Shown piece by piece: positions 8,862-17,167 of a DNA stretch of 64,000 nt. Position numbers and translations under genes: made by a program. Source of the stretch: Streptomyces longhuiensis. GTDB taxonomy: Bacteria > Actinomycetota > Actinomycetes > Streptomycetales > Streptomycetaceae. The notes below the pieces were generated by a model. That model was not told where the DNA came from. It worked only from the letters and a program-made list of their open reading frames with translations, and did no database searches. The stretch spans positions 9,316,001 through 9,380,000 of the forward strand of contig NZ_CP085173.1 in NCBI RefSeq assembly GCF_020616555.1, given 5' to 3'. Every line of letters begins with the position of its first letter. Position 1 is the stretch's first letter.

Positions 8862-9446
8862 ATGGAAAACGGAGAGCCCCGCAGTTCGAGTCGGAAGATT
8901 AAGCCCCGTCTACCTGAGATCCACTCCGCTCTACGAGGTACCGCGACCGCGGCGGCGGGTGGGACGCTCGTCATCTGGTGGCCGGCGTTCACGTTCGGCG
9001 CGTATAACGCCATCTTTTTTGACAGCGTGATGGCCCTCTGGGCGGTGGCTACGGCCGTACTGCTCTCGGGCTTGGTACTGCACAAAAGAGGGGCCGTGCC
9101 CTGGGGCAGCTGGATCGCTTTGCTGCTGCCCACATTCTGGATCGTTCTGGGAATGTTGGCGCCAAGGGGCGGCAGGTTTCATTACATTCACTACTTCGAG
9201 GTGGTGATTACACTGGTAAGTGCCCCATATCTGACCTGGCTGCTGTCGAAAATTCTGCTGTCCGACTACGACGAACTTCCCATGGGGCAGCGATTCGGAG
9301 CGGTCGGCATCACGGTAGTAATTGGGGTTCTGGCCTTCCTGCTCGGTAAATTCAACTATCTGTTCCTTACGTGTGCAGACTTCAATGTGAGTGGTAATAA
9401 CACGCCGCCGGGCTGCGCCAAAGGGCCACCTTTCCATCTGCGTTGA
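8862..9446 (+). CDS. Predicted integral membrane protein, low-GC
   Basis: The 194-residue product has about five hydrophobic segments (GGTLVIWWPAFTFGA, VMALWAVATAVLLSGLVL, SWIALLLPTFWIVLGML, VVITLVSAPYLTWLL, GITVVIGVLAFLLG) and a basic N-terminus, with no family I recognise. ATG 8862 has GGTGGAG just upstream, better than the earlier in-frame ATGs. Codon use is clearly more AT-rich than in neighbouring genes (for example ATA, ATT, AAT, TTT), pointing to horizontal acquisition. It sits alone next to an IS630 scrap. Confidence 0.6.
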   Translation: MENGEPRSSSRKIKPRLPEIHSALRGTATAAAGGTLVIWWPAFTFGAYNAIFFDSVMALWAVATAVLLSGLVLHKRGAVPWGSWIALLLPTFWIVLGMLAPRGGRFHYIHYFEVVITLVSAPYLTWLLSKILLSDYDELPMGQRFGAVGITVVIGVLAFLLGKFNYLFLTCADFNVSGNNTPPGCAKGPPFHLR

Positions 9447-9513
9447 GTTTCCGGGGGAAACGTTCCTGGTCTCCGCGCGTGACCACGAGGCGCTGTCAGC
9501 GGTCGCGACGTAG

Positions 9514-9600
9514 GCGGCGGCGAACTACGCGGAGATCGTCTACACCCCGACCAACAGTTCCTGGATAAATGGGAATCAGCGGCGGCGTGGTCCGGAATAT
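9514..9600 (+). mobile_element. IS630-family transposase remnant
   Basis: The frame reads AAANYAEIVYTPTNSSWIN, matching the highly conserved AAANNVELxYTPTNSSWLN block near the C-terminal acidic residue of IS630 DDE transposases. A TAG lies immediately upstream in frame and the match stops after WIN, so this is only a fragment. No terminal inverted repeats could be assigned. Confidence 0.55.
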
Positions 9601-10217
9601 TTGTGGTGCCTTCGGAGAATAAGACGGTTGGAGATTTCGGCCGGAGAGCCATTCCTGTGCTCCACTCGAACGAGTGAGCGCTGGTTGATGGAAATAGGAA
9701 ACGGTGAGCACCGCTAGTGGTCTTTGCGGCACTGGAAGGTGCAACTGCTCTGCTTTGAGGCTGAGTTGGGAGCTCGCGAGATGGCCGGTATTTCTTTATT
9801 TTGGCAGTGTGAGGACGCACCATATTGATCTGTTTTCGGATTGATTGTGAGGTGGCGGGAGGTGATGAGGAACGTTCGGATCACTGCCGGCCAGCCAAGG
9901 TTTCCGCGGACGAATCCACGGACGGGTGAAGACACGGGACCGTCCGGCCGAGCGGCCCTCCCGACGCCGGTGGTGGCCCGGTTCCGGCAGCCAGTCCGGG
10001 GAGCGACTTCAGCGCGCTTCGCGGTGTCCGCCGCGAAGAGCTGATGTGGCTGCCTTCGTCGCTGCACGGCGGTGGCGATCTGGTGGACCGGGGGCCAGGT
10101 CCATGCGCACTTCGGGTGCAGTCTTCCGACGCGGGCTCCGTCTGATCAGCGAACAGCGCCGTGGCGGTGGATGAGCTGCCGGGCCGGTGCGCCCTGGGCT
10201 CGTACTACGCTGCCGAG
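9601..10217. other. Gene-less, partly AT-rich stretch
   Basis: The first ~250 bp are noticeably poorer in GC than the rest of the window; the second half returns to normal GC. No gene, tRNA or repeat was recognised. Confidence 0.4.
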
Positions 10218-10220
10218 GTG

Positions 10221-10877
10221 ATGAATCCCAGCGAGCCCCAGGACCCTCAGCCGGCCGGGCGGGGCTCGGCGGTGGTGCGGGGCGGCCGTGCGGGCTCCGA
10301 CCGCGGCGACGCTTCCGGCCAGGCCCGCCCGGCCAACCAGGGGCGGCGGGTCGCGGCCCGCAACCGGGCCGCTCTCATCGCCGCCGCCCGCGAGGTCTTC
10401 GCCGAGCAGGGCCTGAACGCCCCGCTGTCCGCCGTCGCTCGCCGCGCAGGGGTGGGGCAGGGCAGTCTCTACCGGCACTTCGCCGACCGCTTCGCATTGG
10501 CCTCCGCCGTTCTGGACGAGAACGTCCAGCAGATCGAGCGGGCCGGCGCCGAGCCGGGCGCGAGTCTCAAGGGTGTTCTGGGCGTGGTCACTTGGCACCT
10601 GACCCGCTCGACGGCATTCGTCGACCTGTTGCGCGTGCGCGGCGACGGCGAGCAGGGCCGCGCGCTGTCCGAGCGCGTCCGCAGGGTCCTGGCCCGGTGC
10701 CTGCCCGCTGGGCATCGTCTTTCCGCCGACGACGTCATGCTCGCCGTCGCGATGGTCTCCGGCGCCGTCGCCGGTCCCACCCCGACGGAACGGGAGCGCG
10801 TGGCCCTTGCGGCCTGGCAGCTGCTCGGCGTCGAGGTGGGGCCGCTGCGACCTTGCGAGGCGGTCGCCGACGTGTGA
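10221..10877 (+). CDS. TetR family transcriptional regulator
   Basis: The 218-residue protein has a TetR HTH around residues 45-90: AALIAAAREVFAEQGLNAPLSAVARRAGVGQGSLYRHFADRFAL, with the characteristic GVGQGSLYRHF recognition helix. A poly-Gly/Ala/Arg leader of ~40 residues precedes it. A TACGCT -10-like hexamer lies 6-9 bp before GTG 10218/ATG 10221, so the mRNA may be leaderless. It faces a catabolic cluster and ends 3 bp from the convergent lactonase-like gene, so it is the obvious candidate to bind the palindrome at 13037-13058. Confidence 0.88.
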   Translation: MNPSEPQDPQPAGRGSAVVRGGRAGSDRGDASGQARPANQGRRVAARNRAALIAAAREVFAEQGLNAPLSAVARRAGVGQGSLYRHFADRFALASAVLDENVQQIERAGAEPGASLKGVLGVVTWHLTRSTAFVDLLRVRGDGEQGRALSERVRRVLARCLPAGHRLSADDVMLAVAMVSGAVAGPTPTERERVALAAWQLLGVEVGPLRPCEAVADV

Positions 10878-10880
10878 CCG

Positions 10881-11864
10881 TCAGCCGCCGTTGGACTGGC
10901 GGATGCCCTTGGCCAGTGCGGTGAACTCGAAGACGTACCCGCCCGCGGGGCCGCTGACGGTCATGTAGGCCTTCGTGCTGTCTGGTGTGATCGCGACGTT
11001 GGTCGCCGACTTCAGGCCCTCGGCCTTCTCGGCGGGAACCTCGACGGTGGCCAGACGTGCCCCGTACTTGCTGTAGACGGCGATGGCGGGCCGGCCGTGC
11101 AGGGGCCTGGTAGAGGTTCCCGTCGGCGTCCACGGCGACGGAGTCGGTCTGGGCCAGGCCGCCGTCGACATGGATGGCCTCGTGTTGGGAGGTCACAGCG
11201 GTCTTGTCGGCGTCGAGCAGCAGGTAGGAGATGGTGTCCTCGGCGAGCTCGCTGATCCACAGGCCGCGCAGTTCGGGGTCGAACATGACTCCGTTGGGCT
11301 GGGACAGTCCGTCGGCGAGGACGGTGGTCTTCGTGCCGTCACGGTCGATGCGCACGATGCGGCCATCGGTCTCGTCCGGCTCCGTGCCGTGCGCGTCGCT
11401 CACGTACACGTTGCCCTCGTCGTCGAAGGCGATGTCGTCCGGCGTCATCCTGGAGCCGTCGACCTCACCGGAGAAGAACGTGCGCTGCTGCGAGCCGTCC
11501 TGCGCGTCACGACGTCCGGTGTCGGTGTAGACGCTTTTGTGCTTGCCGGTGGCTACGTCGACGGAGATGAGCTTGGGCTCGCCCGGGGGTGCGGTGACGT
11601 CCACGACGTACAGGCTGCCGTCCTCGACCAGGACCGGGCCCTCCAGCAGGGTCATGCCGGTGGCCTCGTGCACGTCGGTCACGTGCGCGAACTGGGTGGC
11701 CCGGATGCTTCTGCCCTCGCCGGACGACGTGGGTTGCGAGGCCGGGGTGGCGGTGTGGTCGGCGGTCTGGGTCGGGTGCCGCATCCGGTCAGTGCCAGAA
11801 GGCCGAGGGCGGCCACACCGGCCAGGGCGCGAGGACTCCCGGCAGTGGCGCGGGAGTTCGGCAA
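10881..11864 (-). pseudogene. Frameshifted SMP-30/NHL-type beta-propeller lipoprotein (lactonase-like)
   Basis: The N-terminus (TTG start at 11864) encodes a lipoprotein signal with lipobox LLALTGCG. The frame then changes at about 11780 and continues through propeller repeats (DDIAFDDEGNVYVSDAHG, QPNGVMFDPELRGLWISE, DSVAVDADGNLYQA). A second change near 11095-11105, at a run of four C, moves into the frame ending GRPAIAVYSKYGARLATVE...YVFEFTALAKG. Together they make one SMP-30/gluconolaconase-like secreted protein of about 320 residues. Two single-base indels would restore it; real decay and sequencing error are both possible. It lies 51 bp downstream of the SDR gene. Confidence 0.7.
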
Positions 11865-11915
11865 CTGGGCCCTGCCGTCGGGATGTTCGGCACCAGGGCT
11901 TTGACCGGACAGGGA

Positions 11916-12977
11916 TCAGGCGGCCGACCAGCCGCCGTCGGAGGGCAGGATCGCGCCGTTGAGGTTCACCGCGTCCTTGCTGAGCAGGAACGTGATCGAC
12001 GCGGCCAGCTCCTCGGCCATGGCGAGGCCGGGGATCGCGACACGCATCTTCGCGGTGCGGACCGAGCCGTAGGGGGCGGCGGTGGGGAGGTGGATTCCGG
12101 TGGCCACCGCGCCCGGGGCGACGGCGTTGACCTGCACGCCGGTGCCCGCGTACTGGTAGGCCGACGATTTCGTCAGGCCCACCAGGGCGTGCTTGGAGGT
12201 GGTGTAGGCGGCACCGGCGGCCGAGCCGCGCAGGGCGGCCTCGGAGACGATGTTGACGATCCGGCCGCCGCCCGCGGCGAGCATGCCCGGCACGACGGCG
12301 CGCATCAGGCGCATGGGGCCGTCGACGTTGATGCGCATGACGCGATCCCAGATGGTGTCGTCGACCTCGTGCACGGCGGCGTCGTTGTCCATCACGCCGG
12401 CGACGTTCGCCAGGGCGTCCACCCGACCGCCCGCGGCGGCCAGGACGGCGTCGGCGGACGCGGGCGCGGTGATGTCGGCGGTGAGGGGCACGACCGCCTC
12501 GCCCAGGTCGGCGGCAAGGGCCGCGAGGCCGTCGCCGGAGACGTCGACGGCGATCACGCGGCCGCCCTCGCGCACGATGCGCGAGGCGACGGCCCTTCCG
12601 ATGCCGGAGGCGGCACCGGTGACGACGACGGTCTGGCCGTTGAAGCGACCGTGCGTGATCTGTTCGGTCCATGGTTCGGGGGTGCCTATCTCGACGCCCA
12701 GGTCGGGTTCCACGGCTGCTGCGGTATCGGCCGGGGGAGCGGTGGGCAGGCCCTCGGGGACCTGGCCGGTCTCGGCGGCGGTGACCAGTACGGCCACGAG
12801 CTCCGGCGGGAACTTCCCGCCGGACATCTTCACGAGCCGCTCCAGCGGCAGGCCGAGGGCCGGGGCGAGGGCCTGCTCGTTCTGCCCCTGGGAGGCCAGA
12901 AGTCCGCGCAGGACCTGCCCGGCTGCGGGGTCTGCCAGCCAGTCGCGGAGCGCGGAATTGGTGGTGAGGTTCGACAT
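11916..12977 (-). CDS. Short-chain dehydrogenase/reductase with ~110-residue N-terminal helical domain
   Basis: Residues ~115-353 form a classical SDR: TGAASGIG cofactor loop (120-127), NVAG motif and catalytic Tyr258/Lys262 in YTTSK, so it is an NAD(P)-dependent alcohol/ketone oxidoreductase. The first ~75 residues (ALRDWLADPAAGQVLRGLL...LPLERLVKMSGGKFPPELV) are an extra helical module resembling one found at the C-terminus of some GH3 enzymes; a proline/alanine linker follows. Divergent from the monooxygenase gene across a 183-bp region with a strong palindrome, it likely oxidises or makes the ketone handled by that enzyme. Confidence 0.88.
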   Translation of the reverse strand: MSNLTTNSALRDWLADPAAGQVLRGLLASQGQNEQALAPALGLPLERLVKMSGGKFPPELVAVLVTAAETGQVPEGLPTAPPADTAAAVEPDLGVEIGTPEPWTEQITHGRFNGQTVVVTGAASGIGRAVASRIVREGGRVIAVDVSGDGLAALAADLGEAVVPLTADITAPASADAVLAAAGGRVDALANVAGVMDNDAAVHEVDDTIWDRVMRINVDGPMRLMRAVVPGMLAAGGGRIVNIVSEAALRGSAAGAAYTTSKHALVGLTKSSAYQYAGTGVQVNAVAPGAVATGIHLPTAAPYGSVRTAKMRVAIPGLAMAEELAASITFLLSKDAVNLNGAILPSDGGWSAA

Positions 12978-13036
12978 CGCGGGCCCTTCGTGTGGTGGCG
13001 CTCGGGCGGGGCCGTGTGAGGCGGGCCCCGCATCGC

Positions 13037-13058
13037 AACCGGACAGTGTTGTCCGGTT
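13037..13058. promoter_or_regulatory. 22-bp perfect inverted repeat, TetR-type operator candidate
   Basis: Arms AACCGGACA and TGTCCGGTT are perfectly complementary around the 4-bp centre GTGT. The site lies in the divergent intergenic region between the SDR and monooxygenase starts, about 60 and 100 bp from each. A single half-site-like ACCGGACAG also occurs at about 11900. The nearby TetR protein is the likely ligand. Confidence 0.65.
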
Positions 13059-13160
13059 CTTGGGTTACGGTACCGGTGACCGCGCGGGACGCCCCGCGAG
13101 GGCACAGCCCCAACCCCCGCGGCGACCAGCGCACCTCCCCCCACGAGAGGAACCCGCCAT

Positions 13161-14975
13161 ATGACCCTGCCGCTGTGCGACACCCCGCCCACCCCGCAGG
13201 AGACCGCCGACCTGCGCGAGCGCTACCGCGTCGAGCGTGAACGCCGCGTGCGCCCCGAAGGGACGAGCCAATACCGGTCCACGGCCGCCGAGTTCGGCTA
13301 CTTCGCCGCCGACCCGTACGTCGATGACGTGGCGGAACGCGAGCCGCTGCACGACGTGGTGGACGTCGCGATCGTCGGTGGCGGGTTCGGCGGGATCCTG
13401 GCAGGCGCCCGCCTGCGCGGGCAGGGCGTGGCGAAGGTGCGGGTCATCGACAAGGGCGGTGACTTCGGCGGCACTTGGTACTGGAACCGCTACCCGGGCA
13501 TCCACTGCGACATCGAGTCGCACGTCTACCTGCCGCTGCTCGACGAGACCGGCTACGTGCCGGAGTGGAAGTACGCACCGGGGGAGGAGATCCGGCGTCA
13601 CGCGGTGCGTATCTCCGAGCAGTTCGGCCTGTACGAGGACGCCCTCTTCTCCACCGCCGTCACCTCCCTGGCCTGGGACGAGACCGCCCAGCAATGGGTG
13701 GTCGCCACCGACCGCGGCGACACGTTCCGTGCCACCTACGTCATCACGGCCACCGGCACGCTGACAGAGCCCAAGCTCCCCGGCATCCCCGGCATCGAGG
13801 ACTACCGGGGCCACACCTTCCACACCTCCCGCTGGGACTACGGATACACCGGCGGCAGTTCCGAAGGAGGCATGACGGGCCTGGCCGGCAAGAGGGTCGC
13901 CGTCGTCGGCACAGGCGCCACCGGTGTGCAGGTCATCCCCACGCTGGCCGAGGACGCCGGGCACCTGTACGTCTTCCAGCGCACCCCGTCCGCCGTGGAT
14001 GTGCGCGGCCAGCGGCGCACGACACCTCAGGACGTCGGCGCGGACCGCCCGGGATGGGCGGCCGAACGCCGGGACAACTTCCTGCGGATAGCCTCCGGGG
14101 AGGGAGCCGAGCAGGACCTGGTCGCCGACCGCTGGACGGCGTCGGCCTCCCTGCTGGAGAAGCTCCTGCCCAGCTTCCGACGCGACGGCGAACCGGACTT
14201 CGAGGCCGCCTACGAGGCCGCCGACCACGCCACCATGAACCAGGTTCGCGAGCGTGTCGCCGCCGAGGTCGCCGACCCCGCCACGGCCTCGGCCCTCCAG
14301 CCCTGGTACCGCTACGCGTGCAAGCGCCCCACGTTCTCCGACAAGTACCTCCCCGCGTTCAACAGGGACAACGTCACTCTCGTGGACACCGCCGACACCC
14401 ACGGCATCGAGCACATGACGGAGCGAGGCGTCGTCGTCGGCGGGGTGGAGTACGAAGTCGACTGCGTGGTGTTCGCGACCGGGTTCTCCGTGGGCGTCTC
14501 CGGCATCACCTCAGGGCAACTGCCCGTGACCGGCCGCGGCGGCGTTCAACTGCTGCACGCACGGGCGCAGCAGGGCCCACGTACCTTGCACGGCTTCACC
14601 AGCAACGGGTTCCCGAACCTGATCCAGATGGGCTCGCTGCAGAACGCCAGCAGCGTGAACTTCACGCACATCCTCGACGAACAGGCCGTCCACGCCGCCG
14701 CCTTGGTCGCCGCCGCGGAGGAGAAGAACGCCGTCGTGGAGCCCACCCCCGATGCCGAGGCCGCCTGGATCGACGTCTGCGCCAAGGGCGCCCCCGACCA
14801 TGAGTGGTTCCACGCCGAGTGCACCCCCGGCTACTACAACCGCGAGGGCCGCGGTCGTCCCAACGGTCCGACCGCCTACCCACACGGCGCCGTGGCTTTC
14901 CACGACCTCCTGCGACGCTGGCGCGAGGAGAGCATCGCCGAGGTCCTTCAAACCAAGGCGACAGGCTCGGTCTGA
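13161..14975 (+). CDS. Flavin-containing Baeyer-Villiger-type monooxygenase
   Basis: The 604-residue enzyme has an FAD-binding GGGFGG motif (about 73-80), an NADPH-binding GTGATG motif (about 249-254), and between them Y-R-G-H-T-F-H-T-S-R-W-D at 215-226, the FxGxxxHxxxW(P/D) fingerprint of type I Baeyer-Villiger monooxygenases with Tyr in place of the first Phe. DFGGTWYWNRYPGIHCD is also typical of the PAMO/CHMO group. It would insert oxygen next to a ketone, giving an ester or lactone. ATG 13161 follows GAGAGGAA. The neighbouring SDR, lactonase-like protein and transporter fit ketone-to-lactone catabolism. Confidence 0.9.
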   Translation: MTLPLCDTPPTPQETADLRERYRVERERRVRPEGTSQYRSTAAEFGYFAADPYVDDVAEREPLHDVVDVAIVGGGFGGILAGARLRGQGVAKVRVIDKGGDFGGTWYWNRYPGIHCDIESHVYLPLLDETGYVPEWKYAPGEEIRRHAVRISEQFGLYEDALFSTAVTSLAWDETAQQWVVATDRGDTFRATYVITATGTLTEPKLPGIPGIEDYRGHTFHTSRWDYGYTGGSSEGGMTGLAGKRVAVVGTGATGVQVIPTLAEDAGHLYVFQRTPSAVDVRGQRRTTPQDVGADRPGWAAERRDNFLRIASGEGAEQDLVADRWTASASLLEKLLPSFRRDGEPDFEAAYEAADHATMNQVRERVAAEVADPATASALQPWYRYACKRPTFSDKYLPAFNRDNVTLVDTADTHGIEHMTERGVVVGGVEYEVDCVVFATGFSVGVSGITSGQLPVTGRGGVQLLHARAQQGPRTLHGFTSNGFPNLIQMGSLQNASSVNFTHILDEQAVHAAALVAAAEEKNAVVEPTPDAEAAWIDVCAKGAPDHEWFHAECTPGYYNREGRGRPNGPTAYPHGAVAFHDLLRRWREESIAEVLQTKATGSV

Positions 14976-15213
14976 TGCGGTGTCGCGGTCGGGGCGGCGA
15001 CGCTCCGACCGCAGCACCGTCCCTCCTGCCACGCCGTCCCGGCCGGGCGCGTGCAGGGCGCCTGGCACCGGGACTTGGTACAAGGGCCTCGACGTCGTCC
15101 TGGCGGGTGGAGGTGTCACGGAGATCGTCCGCAGGGAGGTCGCTGGTGGCGGACCTACCTTGGCTGGGAGTGGGGGCCGTGGCATTCGCGGAGTCGGCCG
15201 ACGGTGGTGAGCC

Positions 15214-15277
15214 TGTACCCCTCCCGCCGCAGCTCACATGCATGTACCCCTCCCGCCGCGGCTCACATGCATGTACC
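15214..15277. repeat. 29-bp tandem repeat (2.2 copies) with ACATGCATGT palindromes
   Basis: Two 29-bp units (15214-15242, 15243-15271; one mismatch) plus a 6-base start of a third. Each unit junction creates the perfect palindrome ACATGCATGT (15236-15245 and 15265-15274). The repeat lies 32-95 bp upstream of the MFS start, so it may carry operator sites. Confidence 0.6.
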
Positions 15278-15308
15278 TTGCAGACACTTGAAAGGAACTG
15301 ACAGGCAC

Positions 15309-16772
15309 ATGACGCAAACCACTCCCTCCACCGCCGGCGTTGCCTCACCGGTGTCCCGCCGGCTCGAGGCCCTGCGCCCGGGTCCCTGGCACCGACGGCT
15401 CACGGCAGTAGTCGGAGTCGGTGCCTTCTTCGACCTCTACGAGGTGTTCCTCGGCGGTGTACTTGCCGCCGCGCTCGCCGAGCCCTGGCATCTGAGCCAG
15501 ACCCAGAAGTCGTGGATCATCGCCGCCGGGTTCCTGGGGATGTTCGTCGGTGCCAACGTCATGTCACTCCTGGCCGACCGTTTCGGCCGACGCCGGATGT
15601 TCCTGGTCAACCTCGGTATGTACTCCGCGTTCTCCCTGCTGTGCGCCGCCGCACCCGACGTGAACTGGCTGATCGCGGCGCGGTTCCTCGCGGGACTCGG
15701 GCTCGGCGCCGAACTCGTGCTCGTCGACACGTACCTCTCCGAGCTGCTGCCGACGGCCGTGCGCGGACGGTACATCGCCTGGGCCTACACCGTCGGGTTC
15801 TTCGGTGTGCCACTGGCGGCGTTGCTCGGCGCGCGCCTGGTGGCGGAGCACGAGATCGCCGGGGTCTCCGGATGGCGCTGGCTGCTGGTGGCCGGCGCGT
15901 TCGGCGCCTTCTGCATCCAGTGGATGCGGCGCACTCTCCCCGAGTCCCCGCGATGGCTGGAGGCCCGGGGACGCCGTGCGGAGGCCGAGGCCGTCGTCGC
16001 GCGCATCGAGACACTCAACGAACCGGGGACTGCCGACGCACGCCCAGTGCCCGCGCCACGAAAGGCGGAGGCCCCGGCCGAGACCGAGGCTCAGACCGAG
16101 GCCCAGGCCCAGAGTGAGGCCCAGGCCCAGGCCCAGACCGAGGCCCAGAGCCCGGCTGTCCCCACCGTGCGGGTTCCCCTGCGCAGGATGTTCCAGCCGC
16201 CGTATCGCCGCCGCACCGTCATGTGGTGGATCTTCCAGGTCCTGCAGACCGTGGGCTATTACGGTTTCGGCTCTCTGGCTCCGGTCGTCCTCGCCGCCAA
16301 GGGCCACTCGACGACTGCCTCGCTCGGGTACGCGGCGCTCAGTTTCTGCGGCTACCCACTGGGTTCCGCCCTGTCGATTCCGCTCATCGAACGGTTCGAG
16401 CGCCGCACCCTCATCATCGTGGCCGCCCTCGGCCAGGCCGCCTTCGGCCTGCTGTTCGGCTTCGCAGACGCGGCCTGGCTGATCGTGGGAAGTGGCTTCC
16501 TGCTGACGGTCTGCAGCAATGTCTTCTCCAACGCGTTCCACGTCTACCAGGCCGAGATCTTCCCCACGAACCTGCGCAGCAGTGCCATCGGCATCGCGTA
16601 CTCGCTGTCGCGACTGGTCTCCGTGGTCCTGCCGTTCATCGCGCTGAGTGTGCTCGACGACCTCGGCGCGGCCGCGGTGTTCACCGGGTCCGCCGCATTG
16701 ATGGTGCTGCTGTGCCTCAACGTGGGGTTCCTCGGCCCGAAGACGAAGGGGCTGGCGCTGGACGCCATCTGA
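15309..16772 (+). CDS. MFS transporter (sugar-porter/aromatic-acid type) with EAQ-rich central loop
   Basis: A 487-residue major-facilitator protein with twelve predicted membrane segments, the loop motif GRRRM after TM2 (LLADRFGRRRMF), PESPRWL after TM6 and PTNLRSS near TM10, typical of the sugar-porter/AAHS-like clade. ATG 15309 follows AAAGGA. The central cytoplasmic loop contains a low-complexity E-A-Q/T-E-A-Q stretch (about residues 258-281) coded by a 6-bp DNA repeat; such an insert is not standard in the family. Located between the monooxygenase and an aryl-AMP ligase remnant, it probably imports the substrate of this cluster. Confidence 0.85.
   Translation: MTQTTPSTAGVASPVSRRLEALRPGPWHRRLTAVVGVGAFFDLYEVFLGGVLAAALAEPWHLSQTQKSWIIAAGFLGMFVGANVMSLLADRFGRRRMFLVNLGMYSAFSLLCAAAPDVNWLIAARFLAGLGLGAELVLVDTYLSELLPTAVRGRYIAWAYTVGFFGVPLAALLGARLVAEHEIAGVSGWRWLLVAGAFGAFCIQWMRRTLPESPRWLEARGRRAEAEAVVARIETLNEPGTADARPVPAPRKAEAPAETEAQTEAQAQSEAQAQAQTEAQSPAVPTVRVPLRRMFQPPYRRRTVMWWIFQVLQTVGYYGFGSLAPVVLAAKGHSTTASLGYAALSFCGYPLGSALSIPLIERFERRTLIIVAALGQAAFGLLFGFADAAWLIVGSGFLLTVCSNVFSNAFHVYQAEIFPTNLRSSAIGIAYSLSRLVSVVLPFIALSVLDDLGAAAVFTGSAALMVLLCLNVGFLGPKTKGLALDAI
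16080..16155 (+). repeat. In-frame hexanucleotide-type repeat (GAGGCCCAGGCC-like) in the MFS gene
   Basis: About 75 bp of imperfect GAGGCC/CAGGCC/CAGACC units encode the E-A-Q-rich loop of the transporter. Such tracts are prone to slippage in multiples of codons, so loop length may vary among strains. Confidence 0.6.
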
Positions 16773-17167
16773 ACGGTCACGCGCCCGACGCCTCGGCGGA
16801 TCCGAGCCAGACGGCGAGCGGGTGGAGGGCGACCGGGCGGCGACTGGGGCCACGGTCCGCCCCAGAGCCATCGGTACCCGCTGAGTCGTGCGTGCCCACC
16901 TGCACGGAGCCATGGCCACCCTCGCCTTCCCCCTGGTCGGTGGCGCTCATTGGACCTTCTGCTGAGGGACTTGAGCGTCGATGGTTGGGACAGCACATTG
17001 CGTATCGGGGTGTTGGCGGATTGGCTTGCCAAGGTCAGGGCGGCGGTTGCTCCCCACCATCAAAAAGGGGGGCGAGGCGTCGCGATCAGCGCTGTCCGGC
17101 CCGCCCCCTTTCGGCGCAACACGGCTCGTGAGGGTCCCGGTTCGGAAACTGGTACAGAAAGAAGCGA
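16773..17167. other. Gene-less stretch
   Basis: No supported gene, repeat or clear terminator between the MFS and ligase genes. Confidence 0.4.

Noticed and set aside
13068..13080. GGTACCGGTGACC as a second operator
   Set aside because: The palindrome is short and imperfect and has no second copy; it may occur by chance at this GC content.
15214..15277. Start of a CRISPR-like array
   Set aside because: Units are directly adjacent with no spacers and only 2.2 copies.
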